From contig JACCVM010000193.1 in assembly GCA_013698135.1 (NCBI GenBank), forward strand, positions 1 to 13,122: a DNA stretch of 13,122 nt, in the 5' to 3' direction. The position numbers and the translations under genes were made by a program. The first letter of the stretch is position 1; every line of letters starts with the position of its first letter. Below, in pieces: positions 6,168-12,673 of this stretch. Under the pieces are notes generated by a model. That model saw nothing but the letters and a program-made list of their open reading frames with translations, was not told the origin of the DNA and did no database searches. This DNA comes from Euzebyaceae bacterium (GTDB taxonomy: Bacteria > Actinomycetota > Nitriliruptoria > Euzebyales > Egibacteraceae).

Positions 6168-7211
6168 CTAAAGCCCTTGGTGTTGCGTGGTGATCACGGT
6201 CACGCCGCGAGCCGGCGCCCGCCCCATCTCGGCCAGTGCCTCGCCGGCCTGCTCCAGTCCGATCCGGCGCGTGACGAGCAGCTCCGGACGCAAGCGGCCG
6301 TCGGCGATCAGCGCCAGCATCGGCGGGTAAGCCCAAGCGGCCATGCCGTGGCTGCCGAGGATCTCGAGTTCATCGGCGATCACCCGGTCCATCGGCACCA
6401 CCGGGCCACCGCTCGGTAGCAGCCCCACCTGCACGTGGCGGCCTCGCTTGCGCAGGCTGGCGATGGAGGCGGCGCAGGTCGCCGGACTGCCAAGGGCATC
6501 AAGCGACAGGTGGACCCCGCCACCGCTTGCCGACCGCACCGCGGCGACGGGGTCGTCGGACCACGAGTCGACGATCGCGCAGGCCCCGAAGCGGCGGGCG
6601 AGCTGCAAGGTCTCGTCGTCGATGTCCACCGCGACGACCCGCGCACCCGCTGCGGCGGCGATCATCACCGCTGACAGCCCAACCCCGCCGCAGCCGTGCA
6701 CGGCCACCCACTCGCCAGCCGCCAGCCGCCCTTGGGCCATCACGGCACGGAAAGCCGTGGCGAACCGGCAGCCGAGGCTGGCTGCGGCAACGTCGTCGAG
6801 GGCCTCGGGCAACGCCACCAGGTTGACGTCGGCGTGGTCGATCGCCACGAATTCCGCGAACGACCCCCAGTGGGTGAAGCCCGGCTGGAACTGACGGTCG
6901 CACACCTGCTGGTTCCCGGTGGCGCATTGCGGGCAGTCGCCGCAGCCGCAGACGAACGGCACCGTCACCCGGCTCCCCGCACCCCAGCCAACGACCTGTG
7001 ATCCGACGGCCTCCACAACCCCGGCCAGCTCGTGACCGGGCACGTGTGGCAGCCGGATGTCCGGATCGTGGCCTCGCCACCCGTGCCAGTCGCTGCGGCA
7101 CAGACCGGTGGCGTTGACCCGGATCACCGCTCCCGCCGGCGGCGGCGTAGGGTCGGCGACCTCACGCAGTGTCGGCAGCTGCCCGAAGGCGTCGTAGACC
7201 ACCGCCCGCAT
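6168..7211 (-). CDS. zinc-dependent medium-chain alcohol dehydrogenase
   Basis: This 347-residue MDR-family enzyme should oxidise an alcohol or reduce an aldehyde with NAD(P)(H). The catalytic-zinc ligands are C38 (in GLCRSDWHG), H60-E61 (PGHE) and C148 (LGCRF). The structural-zinc lobe is complete, with C90, C93, C96 and C104. The Rossmann motif GCGGVG is at 173-178, and the acidic residue after the second strand (VVAVDID) favours NAD over NADP. Length is normal for the family. The ATG has AGGAA 8 nt upstream and lies 11 nt after the amidohydrolase stop, so the two are probably co-transcribed. The real substrate cannot be read from the sequence, and the neighbours (amidohydrolase, DsbA-like protein) do not define a pathway. 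Confidence 0.92.
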   Translation of the reverse strand: MRAVVYDAFGQLPTLREVADPTPPPAGAVIRVNATGLCRSDWHGWRGHDPDIRLPHVPGHELAGVVEAVGSQVVGWGAGSRVTVPFVCGCGDCPQCATGNQQVCDRQFQPGFTHWGSFAEFVAIDHADVNLVALPEALDDVAAASLGCRFATAFRAVMAQGRLAAGEWVAVHGCGGVGLSAVMIAAAAGARVVAVDIDDETLQLARRFGACAIVDSWSDDPVAAVRSASGGGVHLSLDALGSPATCAASIASLRKRGRHVQVGLLPSGGPVVPMDRVIADELEILGSHGMAAWAYPPMLALIADGRLRPELLVTRRIGLEQAGEALAEMGRAPARGVTVITTQHQGL

Positions 7212-7222
7212 CGCCGCTGTTC

Positions 7223-8401
7223 CTAGAGCCGGTCGAGGACGCGGCGCCCGCGGGCCATGACCAAGCGCACGTCGTCATAGCCGGCGGGGTCTTCCAGCGG
7301 GTCGGCGCCGAGCACCACCACGTCGGCGCTGGCCCCTGGCCGCAGCCGCCCGACGTCGTCGAGGCCGAGATGGTCGGCGGCGGCCGCCGTGGCGGCGTGC
7401 AACACCTCGATAGCAGACAACCCAGCGTCCAGCATCGCCCGCAGCTCGGTCGTCTCGATGCCCGGTGCCGTTCCACCGTTGCCCAGGTCGGTGCCGTACA
7501 CCACGGTGCCGCCCGCCTCGCGGAACGCCGCCACCGCCCGCAGCGCGTTCGGGTCCGCGCCGCGAATCTCCAGGGTCGGAACCAGCACCATGCCGGCCTC
7601 GGCCGCTCGCGCCATCTCGGCGGCGGTCACGTCGTACAGCGGAAGGTGCGCCAACTCGTCGACGCCGGTGGCGATGGCCAGCTCCAGCAGCGGCGCCGAT
7701 CCCACATGGGCGGTGACCGCCAGGCCTTCGGCGTGGGCGGCTTCCACCACGGCCCGCAGCAGATCCTCGTCGAAGACCGGACCGGAGGCCGGCTCCAGCG
7801 CCACCTTGATGATGCAGGCGCCGCCCGTGGCCTGCTCGCGCACCGCGGCGGGGGCGTCCTCGGCGTCGCGAACCTGTAGCCCGGTCCCGTCACTGCCCCA
7901 GGTCGTCGTCGGGTAGCCCCCGACCGGCGTGAGGATCCGGCCAGCCGCCAACACTCGCAGCGGCGATGATCCCGCGGCTAACGCCAGCCCCTGCGACGGC
8001 GGGCTGCCGAGGTCTCGAACGCAGGTCACCCCACCAGCCAGAATCGCATCGGGGGTGGAGAACTGGACGTGCACGTGGGCGTCGACGAAGCCGGGGATGA
8101 GCCACCGCCCGGCGCAGTCGAGCCGCTCGGCGCCATCGGGCACCTCGACCTCGGGCCCGGCGGCGCTGATCCGGTCGCCGTCGATGACGATGGTGGCCCC
8201 TGCGAAGCGGCCGTCGCGGAACACCTGGCCGCCGGTGAGCGCCACTGGGCCGCTCGGCGGTCGGCCCGGCGGCCGCCCGGATGGTGCTCGCCCTGTTGGC
8301 ATCGGGTCTCCACAGCCGGCCAGCGCGGTGGCTGCCGCCAGCCCGCCGGCGCTACGCAACAAGCTCCGGCGCGACGTCCTTGGCGGCGGCGATGGTGGCA
8401 T
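7223..8401 (-). CDS. Tat-exported lipoprotein amidohydrolase (imidazolonepropionase/prolidase-like)
   Basis: This 392-residue metal-dependent hydrolase has a TIM-barrel amidohydrolase domain from about 53. Metal-site residues are H109 and H111 (DAHVH), a candidate carboxylated lysine K199 (IIKV), H232, H252 (DELAHLP) and D305 (GTD), the binuclear pattern of the prolidase/imidazolonepropionase branch. The N-terminus is a twin-arginine signal (SRRSLLR at 10-16) ending in a lipobox LAGC with C30, followed by a Gly/Pro/Arg linker. The enzyme is therefore predicted to be a lipid-anchored extracytoplasmic protein. The open frame runs on to 8626, but that part is only a shadow of hemL. I chose ATG 8401 because it is the nearest start that keeps the Tat signal. 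It overlaps the hemL 3' end by 50 nt. The substrate could be a dipeptide or cyclic amide; it is not determinable here. Confidence 0.85.
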   Translation of the reverse strand: MPPSPPPRTSRRSLLRSAGGLAAATALAGCGDPMPTGRAPSGRPPGRPPSGPVALTGGQVFRDGRFAGATIVIDGDRISAAGPEVEVPDGAERLDCAGRWLIPGFVDAHVHVQFSTPDAILAGGVTCVRDLGSPPSQGLALAAGSSPLRVLAAGRILTPVGGYPTTTWGSDGTGLQVRDAEDAPAAVREQATGGACIIKVALEPASGPVFDEDLLRAVVEAAHAEGLAVTAHVGSAPLLELAIATGVDELAHLPLYDVTAAEMARAAEAGMVLVPTLEIRGADPNALRAVAAFREAGGTVVYGTDLGNGGTAPGIETTELRAMLDAGLSAIEVLHAATAAAADHLGLDDVGRLRPGASADVVVLGADPLEDPAGYDDVRLVMARGRRVLDRL

Positions 8402-9665
8402 CCAGATCGGCTTCCGAGTGGGCGAGGCTGACGAAGACTGCTTCGTAGCCGGACGCAGGTAGGTAGTGGCCCCGGGTGAGCATCCCCTGGAAGAAGCGCG
8501 CGTACCGCCCGTGATCGGCAGCCTTCGCCGCGTCGTAGTCGCGCACCGGTTCGTCGGCGAAGAAGACGCTGAACATGCTGTTGACGTGGGGCACTTGCGC
8601 CGCCACGCCGGCGCCGGAGAAGGCATCGGACAGCCCCCGTATCAGCCGGTCGGCGCGACGCTGCAGCCCGGCATAGGCGGCGTCGTCCAGCAGGCGCAGC
8701 TGTGCCAGGCCGGCGGCCACCGCCACTGGGTTCCCCGACAGCGTGCCGGCCTGGTAGACGGGTCCCTCAGGCGCCAGCTGGCGCATCACGTCGGCGCGGC
8801 CGCCGAACGCGGCCAGCGGAAAGCCGCCGCCGACGACCTTGCCGAAGGCGACCAGATCCGGGGTCACGCCGAAATGCGCCACCGCTCCACCGCGACCCAG
8901 CCGGAAGCCGGTCATGACCTCGTCGAACAACAGCAGCGACCCGTGCCTGACGGTGATCTCGCGGAGGAACTCCAGGAAGCCCGGATCCGGTGGAACGACG
9001 CCCATGTTGGCCGCGACCGGCTCGCACACCACCAGCGCGACGCCCTCCGGCTCCTGGGCGAAGGCCCGCTCCACCCCGGAGCGGTCGTTCCAGCCGACGA
9101 CGATGGTGTCGGCGGCCGCGCCGGCGGTTACCCCTGGGCTGTCGGGCAGCCCGAAGGTCGCGACCCCGCTGCCGGCCGAGGCCAGCAGCGCGTCGGAGTG
9201 ACCGTGGTAGTGGCCGGCGAACTTGACAACCTTGTCGCGGCCCGTCGCGCCGCGCGCGAGGCGGATGGCACTCATCGCCGCCTCGGTGCCCGACGACACG
9301 CACCGGACCATGTCGACGCCGGGCACCGCCTCGGTGATGGTCTCTGCGAACTCCACCTCGGCGGCGGTCGGGGCGCCGTAGGACGAACCCCTGTCGACGG
9401 CCGCCTTGGCCGCCGCGGCGACGTCGGGGTGGGCGTGACCGAGGATCAACGGTCCCCAACTGCACACGTAGTCGAGGTAGTGGTTGCCGTCGGCGTCCGT
9501 CAGGTGACTGCCGGAGCCGCTGGCGATGAACCGCGGCGTGCCGCCGACGGAGCGGAAGGCCCGCACCGGCGAGTTGACGCCACCGGGAATGACTCTTTGG
9601 GCGCGGGCGAAGAGGTCCTGTGAGGACTCGGTTTCGCCTTCGCCGTCCCCGGCCGCGGTGGTCAC
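8352..9665 (-). CDS. hemL: glutamate-1-semialdehyde 2,1-aminomutase
   Basis: This 437-residue PLP enzyme converts glutamate-1-semialdehyde to 5-aminolevulinate, the first committed heme precursor of the C5 route. Visible signatures are VIPGGVNSPVRAF near the N-terminus, the phosphate-binding SSGTEA at 124-129, D248 in DEVMTGFR, the PLP-binding lysine K276 in FGKVVGGGFP, and GTLSGNP at 307-313. Length is normal for HemL. The start is GTG at 9665, which overlaps the stop of the aldo/keto reductase in the sequence GTGA, so translation is probably coupled. The 3' end overlaps the amidohydrolase gene. It belongs to the heme cluster with hemB and hemD upstream. Confusion with other class III aminotransferases is unlikely because of the N-terminal signature. 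Confidence 0.97.
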   Translation of the reverse strand: MTTAAGDGEGETESSQDLFARAQRVIPGGVNSPVRAFRSVGGTPRFIASGSGSHLTDADGNHYLDYVCSWGPLILGHAHPDVAAAAKAAVDRGSSYGAPTAAEVEFAETITEAVPGVDMVRCVSSGTEAAMSAIRLARGATGRDKVVKFAGHYHGHSDALLASAGSGVATFGLPDSPGVTAGAAADTIVVGWNDRSGVERAFAQEPEGVALVVCEPVAANMGVVPPDPGFLEFLREITVRHGSLLLFDEVMTGFRLGRGGAVAHFGVTPDLVAFGKVVGGGFPLAAFGGRADVMRQLAPEGPVYQAGTLSGNPVAVAAGLAQLRLLDDAAYAGLQRRADRLIRGLSDAFSGAGVAAQVPHVNSMFSVFFADEPVRDYDAAKAADHGRYARFFQGMLTRGHYLPASGYEAVFVSLAHSEADLDATIAAAKDVAPELVA

Positions 9666-10654
9666 GCGTTGACCTTGGTGGTGCGATCTGACTCCGGTTC
9701 GACGTCGAAGTTGCGCGCGTACAACTCGTCGACGGCCGCCAGTTCCTCGGCGGTCAGGTCGCGGACGTCGGCGGCGAACTCGTCGATCTGGTCGGCGCCG
9801 TAGATGTTGGGCAGCGTGGTGGCGACGCCGTCGTCGGCCAGGATCCAGCGCAGGGCAGCCTGGCCGAGCGTCATATCGCGGCGCAGGAAGTCGAGGTTGG
9901 CCACCTTGGCGACGCCTTCCAGCAGCCAGCTGCGGGGACGGTGGCGGCGGTGGTCGTTGGCAGGAAACACGGTGTCTGCGGTGAGGTTTCCCTCCAGCAT
10001 CCCCGACGAGTGCGGCACGCGGACGACCATCTTGGTGCCGGTGTGGTGCCCGGCGGCCAGCAGCTCGCGGCCGGGGTCCTGCTCGAGCAGGTTGTAGATC
10101 ATCTGCAGCGCCGGCAGGCCACGGGTCCGCATCGCGTGCAGCCCCTCGTCCAGCCAGCCGATCTTAGGGCCGAGCGCCACACCGTAGGCGCGGATCTTGC
10201 CGTCAGCGACGGCCTCGTCGAGGAAGGCGAACAGCTCGTCGTCGTCGAGGTGGCCCATCCGAGGGTTGTGCAGCTGCCACAGGTCGATGGTGTCCACGCC
10301 GAGACGGGCACGGCTGTCGTCCAGTGCCTTGCGCACCGACACCACGTCGGTACGGTGCGGGCGCTCCTGCTGGCCGCGGCGGGTGTCGGTCGCCGCCAAG
10401 TCGTAGCCGAACTTGGTGGCGATGACCACCTGGTCGCGGACGTCGGCGAGCGCCTTGCCGAGCACCTGCTCGCCATAGCCCTCGGCGTAGGCGTCGGCGG
10501 TGTCGAAGAAGGTGATGCCGGCGTCGAAGGCCACTCGGTGCAGGGCGATGGCCTCGGCTTCGGTGTACTCGCCCCACCAGCCGGTGGTACAGGTCCAGTT
10601 GCCGAAGCCCACTTCGCTGACCTGCAGGTCGGGGGCGAGCTGGCGGTAACGCAT
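9662..10654 (-). CDS. aldo/keto reductase
   Basis: This 330-residue (alpha/beta)8-barrel NADPH-dependent oxidoreductase has the catalytic tetrad D51 (FFDTADAY), Y56, K81 (IATKFGYD) and H129 (LWQLHNP). The substrate is not evident; the GWWGEY segment near residue 25 is the sort of loop that shapes the pocket. The ATG has AGGAG about 10 nt upstream. Its stop codon overlaps the GTG of hemL (GTGA), an arrangement usual for co-translated partners. The 75-bp gap upstream of it contains an imperfect hairpin-like CCTGTTACAGG (minus strand, 10667-10677) that overlaps the ribosome-binding site. A role linked to heme or aldehyde metabolism is possible from context, since glutamate-1-semialdehyde is a reactive aldehyde, but no sequence feature proves it. 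Confidence 0.92.
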   Translation of the reverse strand: MRYRQLAPDLQVSEVGFGNWTCTTGWWGEYTEAEAIALHRVAFDAGITFFDTADAYAEGYGEQVLGKALADVRDQVVIATKFGYDLAATDTRRGQQERPHRTDVVSVRKALDDSRARLGVDTIDLWQLHNPRMGHLDDDELFAFLDEAVADGKIRAYGVALGPKIGWLDEGLHAMRTRGLPALQMIYNLLEQDPGRELLAAGHHTGTKMVVRVPHSSGMLEGNLTADTVFPANDHRRHRPRSWLLEGVAKVANLDFLRRDMTLGQAALRWILADDGVATTLPNIYGADQIDEFAADVRDLTAEELAAVDELYARNFDVEPESDRTTKVNA

Positions 10655-10666
10655 GGACGCAAGGCT

Positions 10667-10677
10667 CCTGTAACAGG
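10667..10677. promoter_or_regulatory. 11-bp dyad overlapping the aldo/keto reductase ribosome-binding site
   Basis: CCTGT-A-ACAGG is a perfect 5-bp inverted repeat around one base. It lies 13 to 23 bp upstream of the reductase ATG and covers the AGG of the Shine-Dalgarno sequence. It could be a small operator or an mRNA hairpin that hides the ribosome site, but a dyad this short also arises often by chance. Confidence 0.25.
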
Positions 10678-10729
10678 GTGGTTGACCTTCGATGCTACGT
10701 CGCTCGCTGGTGGCGGGAGCCGTCTACGA

Positions 10730-11104
10730 TCAGGGGTCTTGGCTCGCGGCGAAGGCCGACCCGTCCTCCCGGTAGACCTTGACGCGGGCCAGCGCTGCAT
10801 CGCGCACGGTGTAGAAGGCGGCCAAGGCCAGCTCGTGACTGCGCCCGTCGTCGAGGGTGAGCCGTTCGGCCACCTCGCAGGCGACGGTGTCGCCGTCGGT
10901 GACACTGCGCAGCAGCCGTAGCTCGGCCCGCAGGGGCTGGGCGAAGGCCTCGGCGAAGAAGGCGCTTATGCCTCGCCGGCCGATGATCAGGTCGTCCCCC
11001 GTAGCGAACACCGCGTCGTCGCAGAAGCCGGCCGAGACCGCCTCCAGGTTCCGGGCGTTGAACGCCGCGAGGTGCGCCTCGACGGCTTCCAGCGGGTCGG
11101 TCAT
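10730..11104 (-). CDS. NTF2/SnoaL-like small protein
   Basis: This 124-residue protein has the cone-shaped NTF2-like fold pattern: an N-terminal helix (DPLEAVEAHLAAFNARNLEAVSAGF), DDAVFATGDDLIIGRRGISAFFAEAF, then alternating strands ending AALARVKVYRED. Such proteins are enzymes (isomerases, hydrolases) or binding proteins, and the residues visible do not decide which. The frame is open further upstream inside hemB, but the ATG at 11104 shares one base with the hemB stop (TGATG). This is the natural, translationally coupled start and matches where the fold begins. It sits between hemB and the reductase/hemL pair, so it is co-transcribed with heme genes. Any role in heme metabolism is inferred from position only. 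Confidence 0.85.
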   Translation of the reverse strand: MTDPLEAVEAHLAAFNARNLEAVSAGFCDDAVFATGDDLIIGRRGISAFFAEAFAQPLRAELRLLRSVTDGDTVACEVAERLTLDDGRSHELALAAFYTVRDAALARVKVYREDGSAFAASQDP

Positions 11105-12126
11105 CACTGTCGGTGTCCTACCGCTTCGCTGCATGAGGACTGCTGCAGACGCCGCGCCAACCACGCTGCCGCGTACGTGATGACCAGGTCAGCACCGGCC
11201 CGGCGGATGCCGAGCAGGGCCTCGGCCATCGCCCGGTCGCCGTCGAGCCATCCGTACTGGGCGGCCGCATGTAGCATCGCGTACTCGCCGGACACTTGAT
11301 AGGCGGCCAGCGGCAGCCCCGTCGCCTCCTTCACCCGCCATACCATGTCCAGGTAGGCCATCGCCGGCTTGACCAGCAGCAGATCGGCGCCCTCGGCGAC
11401 GTCAACCAGTGCCTCCCGCACGCCCTCGTCGGCGTTGCCGGGATCCAGCTGGTAGCCCGCGCGGTCGCCGAACTGCGGCGCGCACTCGGCAGCGTCCCGG
11501 AACGGCCCGTAAAACGCCGAGGCGTACTTTGTGCAGTAGGCCATGATTCCGACGCGCTCGGCGTGCCCTGCGTCGTCCAGGGCGGCGCGGATCGCCGCCA
11601 CCTGGCCATCCATCATCCCGCTCGGGGCGACGAGGTCGGCGCCGGCCTCGGCCTGGGTGACGGCGGCCCGCGCGTAGGCGGCCACGGCCGCGTCGTTGTC
11701 CACCGACCCGTCGGGGCGCAGGGGCCCGCAGTGGCCGTGGTCGGTGTACTCATCCAGGCAGGTGTCGGCCACCAGCACCACCTCGTCGCCGTGGTCGTCG
11801 CGCAACGCCCGCAGTGCCTGCGCGACGATGCCGTCGGGGTTGGCGGCCTCGCTGCCCCCGGGATCCTTGGCGGCCGGCACACCGAACAGCAACCAGCTCG
11901 TCACACCCAGCGCACGCAGCTGCTTGGCCTCGACACGCAGGCTGTCCACGGTGTGCTGCGCCACGCCCGGCATCGAGCGGATGGGATGCGGTTCGGCGAT
12001 GCCCTCCTTGACGAACAGCGGCGCGACGAGGTCAGCCGGCGTCAGCCTGGTCTCGCGGACGAGGTCGCGCAGCGCCGGCGTCCGGCGCAGCCGGCGAGGA
12101 CGGACGGTGGGCGGCGGCAGCTCCAT
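11104..12126 (-). CDS. hemB: delta-aminolevulinic acid dehydratase (porphobilinogen synthase)
   Basis: This 340-residue enzyme condenses two 5-aminolevulinate molecules to porphobilinogen. Schiff-base lysines are K200 (YCTKYASAFYGPFRDA) and K253 (LLVKPAMAYLD). The metal loop reads DTCLDEYTDHGHCG, with C123 and C133 at two of the three cysteine positions of zinc enzymes and D125 at the third, a mixed type. Length is usual. The start at 12126 has no clear Shine-Dalgarno, but a TAGTCT box lies 7 nt before the ATG, suggesting leaderless mRNA. It is first in a tight run hemB, NTF2-like, reductase, hemL, and diverges from the small plus-strand membrane gene. The family call is certain. Confidence 0.97.
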   Translation of the reverse strand: MELPPPTVRPRRLRRTPALRDLVRETRLTPADLVAPLFVKEGIAEPHPIRSMPGVAQHTVDSLRVEAKQLRALGVTSWLLFGVPAAKDPGGSEAANPDGIVAQALRALRDDHGDEVVLVADTCLDEYTDHGHCGPLRPDGSVDNDAAVAAYARAAVTQAEAGADLVAPSGMMDGQVAAIRAALDDAGHAERVGIMAYCTKYASAFYGPFRDAAECAPQFGDRAGYQLDPGNADEGVREALVDVAEGADLLLVKPAMAYLDMVWRVKEATGLPLAAYQVSGEYAMLHAAAQYGWLDGDRAMAEALLGIRRAGADLVITYAAAWLARRLQQSSCSEAVGHRQ

Positions 12127-12133
12127 GCCGCCA

Positions 12134-12139
12134 AGACTA
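12134..12139 (-). promoter_or_regulatory. candidate -10 box for leaderless hemB transcript
   Basis: On the minus strand TAGTCT (TAnnnT consensus) ends 7 nt before the hemB ATG. No ribosome-binding site is visible in that gap. In actinobacteria TAnnnT about 7-8 nt before the start codon is the usual sign of a transcript that begins at the start codon. The 69-bp divergent spacer leaves no obvious -35. Confidence 0.45.
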
Positions 12140-12181
12140 ATGCGGCGCCGCTGCGGGCAACCCGAGCGCGGGTTCGATCGC

Positions 12182-12187
12182 TAGCCT
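12182..12187 (+). promoter_or_regulatory. candidate -10 box for leaderless small membrane protein gene
   Basis: TAGCCT (TAnnnT consensus) ends 8 nt before the ATG at 12196, and no Shine-Dalgarno is present. This mirrors the arrangement at the hemB start on the other strand, so the two genes probably have back-to-back leaderless promoters within the 69-bp spacer. Confidence 0.4.
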
Positions 12188-12195
12188 GCCCTGGC

Positions 12196-12336
12196 ATGGA
12201 AACCTTGCAGACTCCCCTGGGCCTGGTCGTGGCGGTGCTGGCGCTGATCGTGTTGTTCAAGGTCGCCAAGTTGGCGCTGAAGCTGCTGATGGTCGCGTTG
12301 GTGGTCGGCGGGTTGTACCTGGCCTTCGTCGCCTGA
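12196..12336 (+). CDS. 46-residue two-helix membrane microprotein
   Basis: This short plus-strand frame encodes METLQTPLGL, a hydrophobic stretch (about 8-21), a lysine-bearing hinge (K22, K25, K29), and a second hydrophobic stretch (about 30-46) to a TGA. It is the only gene on the plus strand in the window. Support comes from the coherent hydrophobic/positive pattern, the ATG placed 8 nt after a TAGCCT box, and the fact that the gap between hemB and hemD would otherwise be unexplained. I do not recognise a family. Membrane microproteins often modulate a larger membrane complex or sense membrane state, but nothing here specifies a partner. It ends 34 bp before the palindrome array and converges on hemD. 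Confidence 0.6.
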   Translation: METLQTPLGLVVAVLALIVLFKVAKLALKLLMVALVVGGLYLAFVA

Positions 12337-12370
12337 CGCGACGCGCCTCCCCTCCGTCGTCGGACACGAC

Positions 12371-12611
12371 CGGGTGCGCGTTCGGACCCCGATGTCCGCT
12401 GCCGCACCCGCCCGGCGTCACCACGTGCGACCGGGTGCGCATTCGGACCCCGATGTCCGCTGCCGCACCCGCCCGAGAGGAGACCGCCGAGGGGCGGCCT
12501 CAGACCACATCGGGTGCGCGTTCGGACCCCGATGTCCGCTGCCGCACCCGCCCGGCGTCACCACGTGCGACCGGGTGCGCGTTCGGACCTCGATGTCCGC
12601 TGCCGCACCCG
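12371..12611. repeat. array of four 40-bp two-tier palindromes (two 101-bp duplicate units)
   Basis: Copies lie at 12371-12410, 12432-12471, 12511-12550 and 12572-12611. Each has outer arms CGGGTGC and GCACCCG, 5-nt internal loops (GCGTT and CTGCC), inner arms CGGAC and GTCCG, and a 6-nt centre, so it folds as a symmetric two-tier hairpin or cruciform. Copies 1 and 3 are identical; copy 2 differs by one base in the left loop (A) and copy 4 by one base in the centre (T). Copies 1-2 and 3-4 are separated by the same 21-bp spacer, which contains CACGTG, so 12371-12471 was duplicated as 12511-12611 with two mismatches in 101. The array lies between two converging genes (microprotein and hemD). 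It resembles a REP/BIME element or a bidirectional terminator; no mobile gene is nearby. Confidence 0.88.
12480..12501. terminator. hairpin between the two duplicated repeat units
   Basis: In the 39-bp segment separating the two 101-bp units, CCGCC (12484-12488) pairs with GGCGG (12493-12497) across a GAGG loop, and GAG/CTC extend the stem past one A-C mismatch. There is no T-run on either strand, so it is at best a tail-less actinobacterial-type terminator. It may also be a coincidence of GC-rich sequence. Confidence 0.3.
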
Positions 12612-12673
12612 CTCTGAAGGGGCGTCGGGCGCGGCAAAACCGGCTGTCGGCGGGATAGCGTCGGAGACGCGGC

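Noticed and set aside
8402..8626. Longer start for the amidohydrolase
   Set aside because: These 75 codons are antisense-like Ser/Pro/Arg-rich shadow of hemL, with no homology expected; the Tat signal begins after ATG 8401.
10692..10697. TAGCAT as a promoter for the aldo/keto reductase and hemL
   Set aside because: No acceptable -35 at standard spacing, and the gene is close enough to the upstream NTF2-like gene for read-through.
12371..12611. Possible CRISPR array
   Set aside because: The repeats are palindromic and 40 bp, but there are only four, the spacers are 21, 39 and 21 bp, and two spacers are identical. No cas gene is near.
12374..12658. Plus-strand frame across the palindrome array giving a repeated Arg/Pro/Ala peptide
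   Set aside because: The peptide repeat simply reflects the DNA repeat; several frames on both strands are equally open.
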